DNA of 9,348 nt from an uncultured Haloferula sp. (GTDB lineage Bacteria > Verrucomicrobiota > Verrucomicrobiae > Verrucomicrobiales > Akkermansiaceae), in NCBI GenBank assembly GCA_946885645.1, contig CAMPGU010000159.1, positions 1-9,348 on the forward strand, read 5' to 3'. The notes below the pieces were generated by a model. The model had not been told where the DNA came from and made no database searches. It worked only from the letters and a program-made list of their open reading frames with translations. Every line of letters begins with the position of its first letter. Within the stretch, counting starts at the first letter, position 1. A program made the position numbers and the translations under genes. Positions 6,526-9,348 of the stretch are shown here, one piece after another.

Positions 6526-7464
6526 ATGAAAACCCGCTTTTCTTCCAAACGTGCCGGCGGCTTCACGCTGATCGAGCTGATGGTCGCGATGGCCATTACC
6601 ACGGTCATCGTCACGGTGCTCGTCTCCATTACAGGGGTGGCGCTCGATTCGTGGCAAAGGGGTCGCGCCGAGATCCGCGCCTCGCGTCAGGCGAAGTCCA
6701 TGCTGGACACGATGGCGAAGGACTTTGAATCGATGGTATCCCGCCGCGGGAACAACTTCGAGTGGATGTATGCGAAGGTGGTGGGCGATTTGCCGGGCTC
6801 CACGGCGAACACCAGCACGAATGCGGCGGATCTGATCTTCTTCACCGCTGCCACGGATCGTTACCTCGGGCAGATCGGCACGACGAATGATGCGGGCGGA
6901 GATGTCTCCTGCGTGTCCTACAAGCTGGAATACCAGGATCCGGTGAACGGCACCGACGACCAGGATTCATCCACCTTCGTGTTTTATCGCCTGCTGGTGG
7001 ATCCGGACGACACTTTCAAGGATCTGCTGGGTCAGGAAGATCTGAAGACGGCGTTTTCCTCCTACGACAACAAGGTGAAGGAAGTGGAAAACTTCGTCTG
7101 CGAGAACATCTACCAATTCACGCTGACGTATCAGGTGGAGGTGACCCAGCCGGGCAGCGGCGGATCCGCCCCGACGGTGGTGCCGGTTCGCGTTACCTTG
7201 GGTGACAACGCCGCCGGTACGGAGATGAGATTGCGCGGCAACGGTCTCGAAACCGATGCCTCGGTCGGATCGCTCCAGCCCTCGGTGAGTCTGGACGAAC
7301 TTAAAGCCGGGCGCTTGAAGGGTGTGGAGATCGGCATCACGGTGCTCTCCGACGCGGCAGTGATCCGTCTCGATACTCCCGGCTTGAAAGAGGAAGTCCG
7401 CGAGAAGATTCTGGCCCAAGAGTCGTTCCAATATTCCCGGACCGTCGAGTTGCCGGGCATGTGA
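6526..7464 (+). CDS. Prepilin-like protein, GspJ type (Verru_Chthon C-like)
   Basis: The 312-residue product has a prepilin leader ending in Gly12, Phe13 at +1 and Glu17 at +5 (GFTLIELMVAMAI), then a hydrophobic helix to about residue 38. Next comes an amphipathic helix with SRQAKSMLDTMAKDFESMVSRRG. This arrangement, followed by a segment with DLIFFTAATDRYLG and a conserved-looking VSYKLEY, is what I recall for Verru_Chthon protein C and GspJ-like pseudopilins. The length is above the roughly 200 residues of GspJ. It is the last gene of the three-gene operon and is followed by a strong terminator. The large fourth member of the cassette (protein A) is not found beside it. No ATPase or other assembly gene lies near, so assembly would depend on machinery encoded elsewhere. 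Confidence 0.85.
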   Translation: MKTRFSSKRAGGFTLIELMVAMAITTVIVTVLVSITGVALDSWQRGRAEIRASRQAKSMLDTMAKDFESMVSRRGNNFEWMYAKVVGDLPGSTANTSTNAADLIFFTAATDRYLGQIGTTNDAGGDVSCVSYKLEYQDPVNGTDDQDSSTFVFYRLLVDPDDTFKDLLGQEDLKTAFSSYDNKVKEVENFVCENIYQFTLTYQVEVTQPGSGGSAPTVVPVRVTLGDNAAGTEMRLRGNGLETDASVGSLQPSVSLDELKAGRLKGVEIGITVLSDAAVIRLDTPGLKEEVREKILAQESFQYSRTVELPGM

Positions 7465-7506
7465 GACGCTGAAAAATTTCCCACGCCCGGTAAAGGGCGG
7501 GATGAG

Positions 7507-7533
7507 AAGCCCGGGTAGTTCCCGGGCTTTTTT
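7507..7533 (+). terminator. Rho-independent terminator of the pilin-like operon
   Basis: A 9-bp stem (AAGCCCGGG at 7507-7515 with its complement at 7521-7529) encloses a five-base loop. The T run covers 7528-7533. It lies 43 bases after the stop of the third prepilin gene and separates the operon from the convergent aroB. A weaker five-base-pair hairpin (7484-7488 with 7495-7499) precedes it. On the minus strand there is no U tract, so it is not an obvious terminator for aroB. Confidence 0.9.
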
Positions 7534-7552
7534 GCGTCCATGCCCGGAGCTT

Positions 7553-8650
7553 TCAGAGCGGGCTGCGCAGGTGCTCGATCGCTTCCTGCAGATCGGCGGT
7601 GGTCACGGCGTCGCTCACGAAGGCATCGCCTGCCTTTCGCAGCAGCACGAAGCGGATCTTGCCCGCTTCGAACTTCTTGTCGCGGCCCAGCTTGTGGAGG
7701 ATGCGATCGGTGCCGATATTCTCGTCCAGGACAAGCGGGAGCTTGAAATGTCTGAGGAGACCGAGGATGCGGCCGGATTCCGCCGCCGCCAGGGAGGCAT
7801 GCTTTTCCGAAAGATAAAGAGCTGCCCGCAGGCCGAGGGAGACGGCCTCGCCATGAAGCATGCTGCCGTAGGGAACGGCGGCCTCGATCCCGTGACCGAT
7901 CGTGTGGCCCAGGTTGAGGAGGGCGCGGATGCCTTTCGTTTCGTGCTCGTCCGCCTCCACGATGCGGGCCTTGATGGCGATGTTGCGGGCGATGAGTCCG
8001 GCGGGCACGTCCCGCGAGGCGGGGTCCAGCGCGGCAATGTCATCGATCATCCCCGCGTCCCGGATGGCGGCGTGCTTGATGACTTCCGCAAAGCCCTCGC
8101 GGTATTCCCGGCCGGGCAGGGTCGCGAGCACGGCCGGATCCACGAGGACCAGCGCGGGCTGGTGGAAGGCACCTAACAGATTCTTTCCCTCCGGGAGGTT
8201 CACGCCGGTTTTTCCCCCGACCGAGGAGTCCACCTGGGCGACGATGGTGGTGGGTATCTGGACGAAAGGAATGCCGCGGTAAAAGATGGCGGCAACGAAC
8301 CCGGCGAGGTCGCCGACGACGCCGCCGCCCAGCGCAACGACAAAGGAGCGGCGGTCGTGGCCCGCATCCGCCAGGGCCGAGCAAAGGGCCGCGGCATGAC
8401 TCATCGACTTGGAGGCTTCTCCTGCGGGGATTTCATGCAGGGTAGGGGAGTAGCCGGCATCTTGGAGCGACGCCCTGAGAGCTTCAGCGTGAAATCCCGC
8501 CACCGTGGTATCGGAAATAATCGCGGCTTTTCCACGCAGCCCCGCCGCGAGAATCGCCCGACCTGCTTGCGACAGCAGGCCTTTTTCCACTTGGACATCG
8601 TAGGAACGGTCCCCGAGATCGACGCGCGTTGTCGGCATGCGCCGGAGCAT
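7553..8650 (-). CDS. aroB: 3-dehydroquinate synthase
   Basis: The enzyme converts DAHP to 3-dehydroquinate, the second step of the shikimate pathway to aromatic amino acids. It is cytoplasmic and uses NAD and a divalent metal. The 365 residues fit the family (about 350-370). Visible signatures are PAGEASKS (75-82), the NAD loop GGGVVGDLAGF (108-118), the stretch from PTTIVAQVDSS to GGKTGVN (133-151) and NLLGAFHQP (157-165). The zinc ligands are Glu189 in GFAEVIKH, His249 in NLGHTIGH and His266 in LHGEAVSLGL. All catalytic residues I can locate are present. The start may be the ATG at 8650 or the one at 8638, four codons on; the second begins MPTTRVDLG and is equally good. Neither has a Shine-Dalgarno sequence. 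The gene lies 58 bases downstream of a LacI-type regulator gene on the same strand and may share its transcript. It converges on the pilin operon. Confidence 0.97.
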   Translation of the reverse strand: MLRRMPTTRVDLGDRSYDVQVEKGLLSQAGRAILAAGLRGKAAIISDTTVAGFHAEALRASLQDAGYSPTLHEIPAGEASKSMSHAAALCSALADAGHDRRSFVVALGGGVVGDLAGFVAAIFYRGIPFVQIPTTIVAQVDSSVGGKTGVNLPEGKNLLGAFHQPALVLVDPAVLATLPGREYREGFAEVIKHAAIRDAGMIDDIAALDPASRDVPAGLIARNIAIKARIVEADEHETKGIRALLNLGHTIGHGIEAAVPYGSMLHGEAVSLGLRAALYLSEKHASLAAAESGRILGLLRHFKLPLVLDENIGTDRILHKLGRDKKFEAGKIRFVLLRKAGDAFVSDAVTTADLQEAIEHLRSPL

Positions 8651-8708
8651 GGAGAACGATCACGGGAGGTCCAATGCGGAATGTCGCGGCGGACGATCCG
8701 GGGACGCC

Positions 8709-9348
8709 TCAAGCTTTTGCGGGACGGGGCTGATAGGCGCCGCAGGAGTCCCGGATCACCAGTCGGGGTGCCAAGGAAAGATGGCAGGCGGGAAGCGTGG
8801 GATCCGAGAGGCGGTCCATCATCGCGCGGAAAGCCGTGAGCGCGATTTCCCGGCAGGGCTGCGAGATCGTGGTGAGGGGAGGGGACACGAGGGTGGCAAA
8901 CTTCACGTCGTCGAAGCCGACGACCCGGACATCCTCGGGCACCCGGACGTTGCACTTGTGAAGTTCTCGCATCAGACGCGCGGCCGTGTGGTCGTTGGCA
9001 CAAATATAGGCATCCGCCCGCATGATACCGGTGAGGCTGCGCACGAATTTCCTGTCGTCGAGATCCCCTATATGAAGCCAATCCCGGTCCGGCTCGATCC
9101 CTTGGCGGCCGAGTGCCTCGCGTACACCCGCGATGCGCGCGTCCACGGTAGGGGCGGAGAGCGGGCGCGCCACGAAATGAATGCGCGTGCAGCCGAGCTT
9201 CAAGAGGTGCCGGGCGAGAAGATAGCCGCCGGAGACATTGTCGATGCCGATCAGGTCAAAATCGCTGCGGGTGGGAAAAGGGGTTCGGTCGCGGTCCAGA
9301 AGCACGACCGGGATGCCCGCTTCCGTGAGCATCACCGCCCTCGCGCGA
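8709..9348 (-). CDS. LacI-type transcriptional regulator, C-terminal part (runs off the right end)
   Basis: The visible 213 residues form the periplasmic-binding-protein-like sensor domain of a LacI/PurR-family repressor. The first visible codons read RARAVMLTEAGIPVV, so the frame stays open to the window edge and the start is not in view. About 125 residues, including the helix-turn-helix, would lie to the right. Family signatures are IPVVLLDRD, IGIDNVSGGYLLARHLLKLG, ADAYICANDHTAARLMREL, VRVVGFDDVKFATLVSPPLTTI and the closing LAPRLVIRDSCG. Such domains bind sugars or purines and control DNA binding. The ligand cannot be read from the sequence. The DNA-binding part could be of LacI or GntR type, both of which occur with this sensor fold. 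Confidence 0.88.
   Translation of the reverse strand, partial: RARAVMLTEAGIPVVLLDRDRTPFPTRSDFDLIGIDNVSGGYLLARHLLKLGCTRIHFVARPLSAPTVDARIAGVREALGRQGIEPDRDWLHIGDLDDRKFVRSLTGIMRADAYICANDHTAARLMRELHKCNVRVPEDVRVVGFDDVKFATLVSPPLTTISQPCREIALTAFRAMMDRLSDPTLPACHLSLAPRLVIRDSCGAYQPRPAKA

Noticed and set aside
7502..8176. Plus-strand open frame of 224 codons over aroB
   Set aside because: It lies wholly opposite a clearly recognisable aroB with all zinc ligands. Its start falls inside a terminator hairpin and it shows no family features.

Overview
The window is a GC-rich bacterial chromosomal segment, most likely from a verrucomicrobium of the Luteolibacter/Haloferula type. Three things suggest this: an operon of three short prepilin-like genes resembling the Verru_Chthon cassette families, small lipoproteins including a tyrosine/glycine-rich one, and start codons that mostly lack a Shine-Dalgarno sequence. 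The assignment is inferred from recalled family features and was not tested by a search. I see no rRNA or tRNA gene, CRISPR array, insertion sequence, phage gene or defence system.

Left part (1-2880): a secreted protein with a disordered N-terminal half, a conserved middle domain and a C-terminal DUF4142 domain is closed by a clear hairpin terminator. An isolated cytochrome c oxidase subunit IV gene follows, then a 130-residue lipoprotein. A 65-residue lipoprotein on the opposite strand converges on the first; the two share an acidic motif just after the lipidated cysteine.

Middle part (2939-5015): a strong terminator serves the minus-strand tyrosine/glycine-rich lipoprotein. That gene is divergent from galE (UDP-glucose 4-epimerase), and the two share a 120-base upstream region holding a plausible promoter for the lipoprotein.

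Right part (5016-9348): three co-directional genes encode type IV pilin-like proteins (GspH/FimT-like, PilV-like, GspJ-like), each with an intact prepilin cleavage site. They form a compact operon ending in a strong terminator, with no ATPase, platform protein, prepilin peptidase or secretin nearby. On the opposite strand lie aroB (3-dehydroquinate synthase, shikimate pathway) and, 58 bases upstream of it, the C-terminal part of a LacI-type sugar-sensing regulator that runs off the right end.

Housekeeping genes (galE, aroB, the cox IV gene) are thus mixed with envelope genes. The least explained items are the three-gene pilin cassette, the DUF4142 fusion protein and the lipoprotein cluster.
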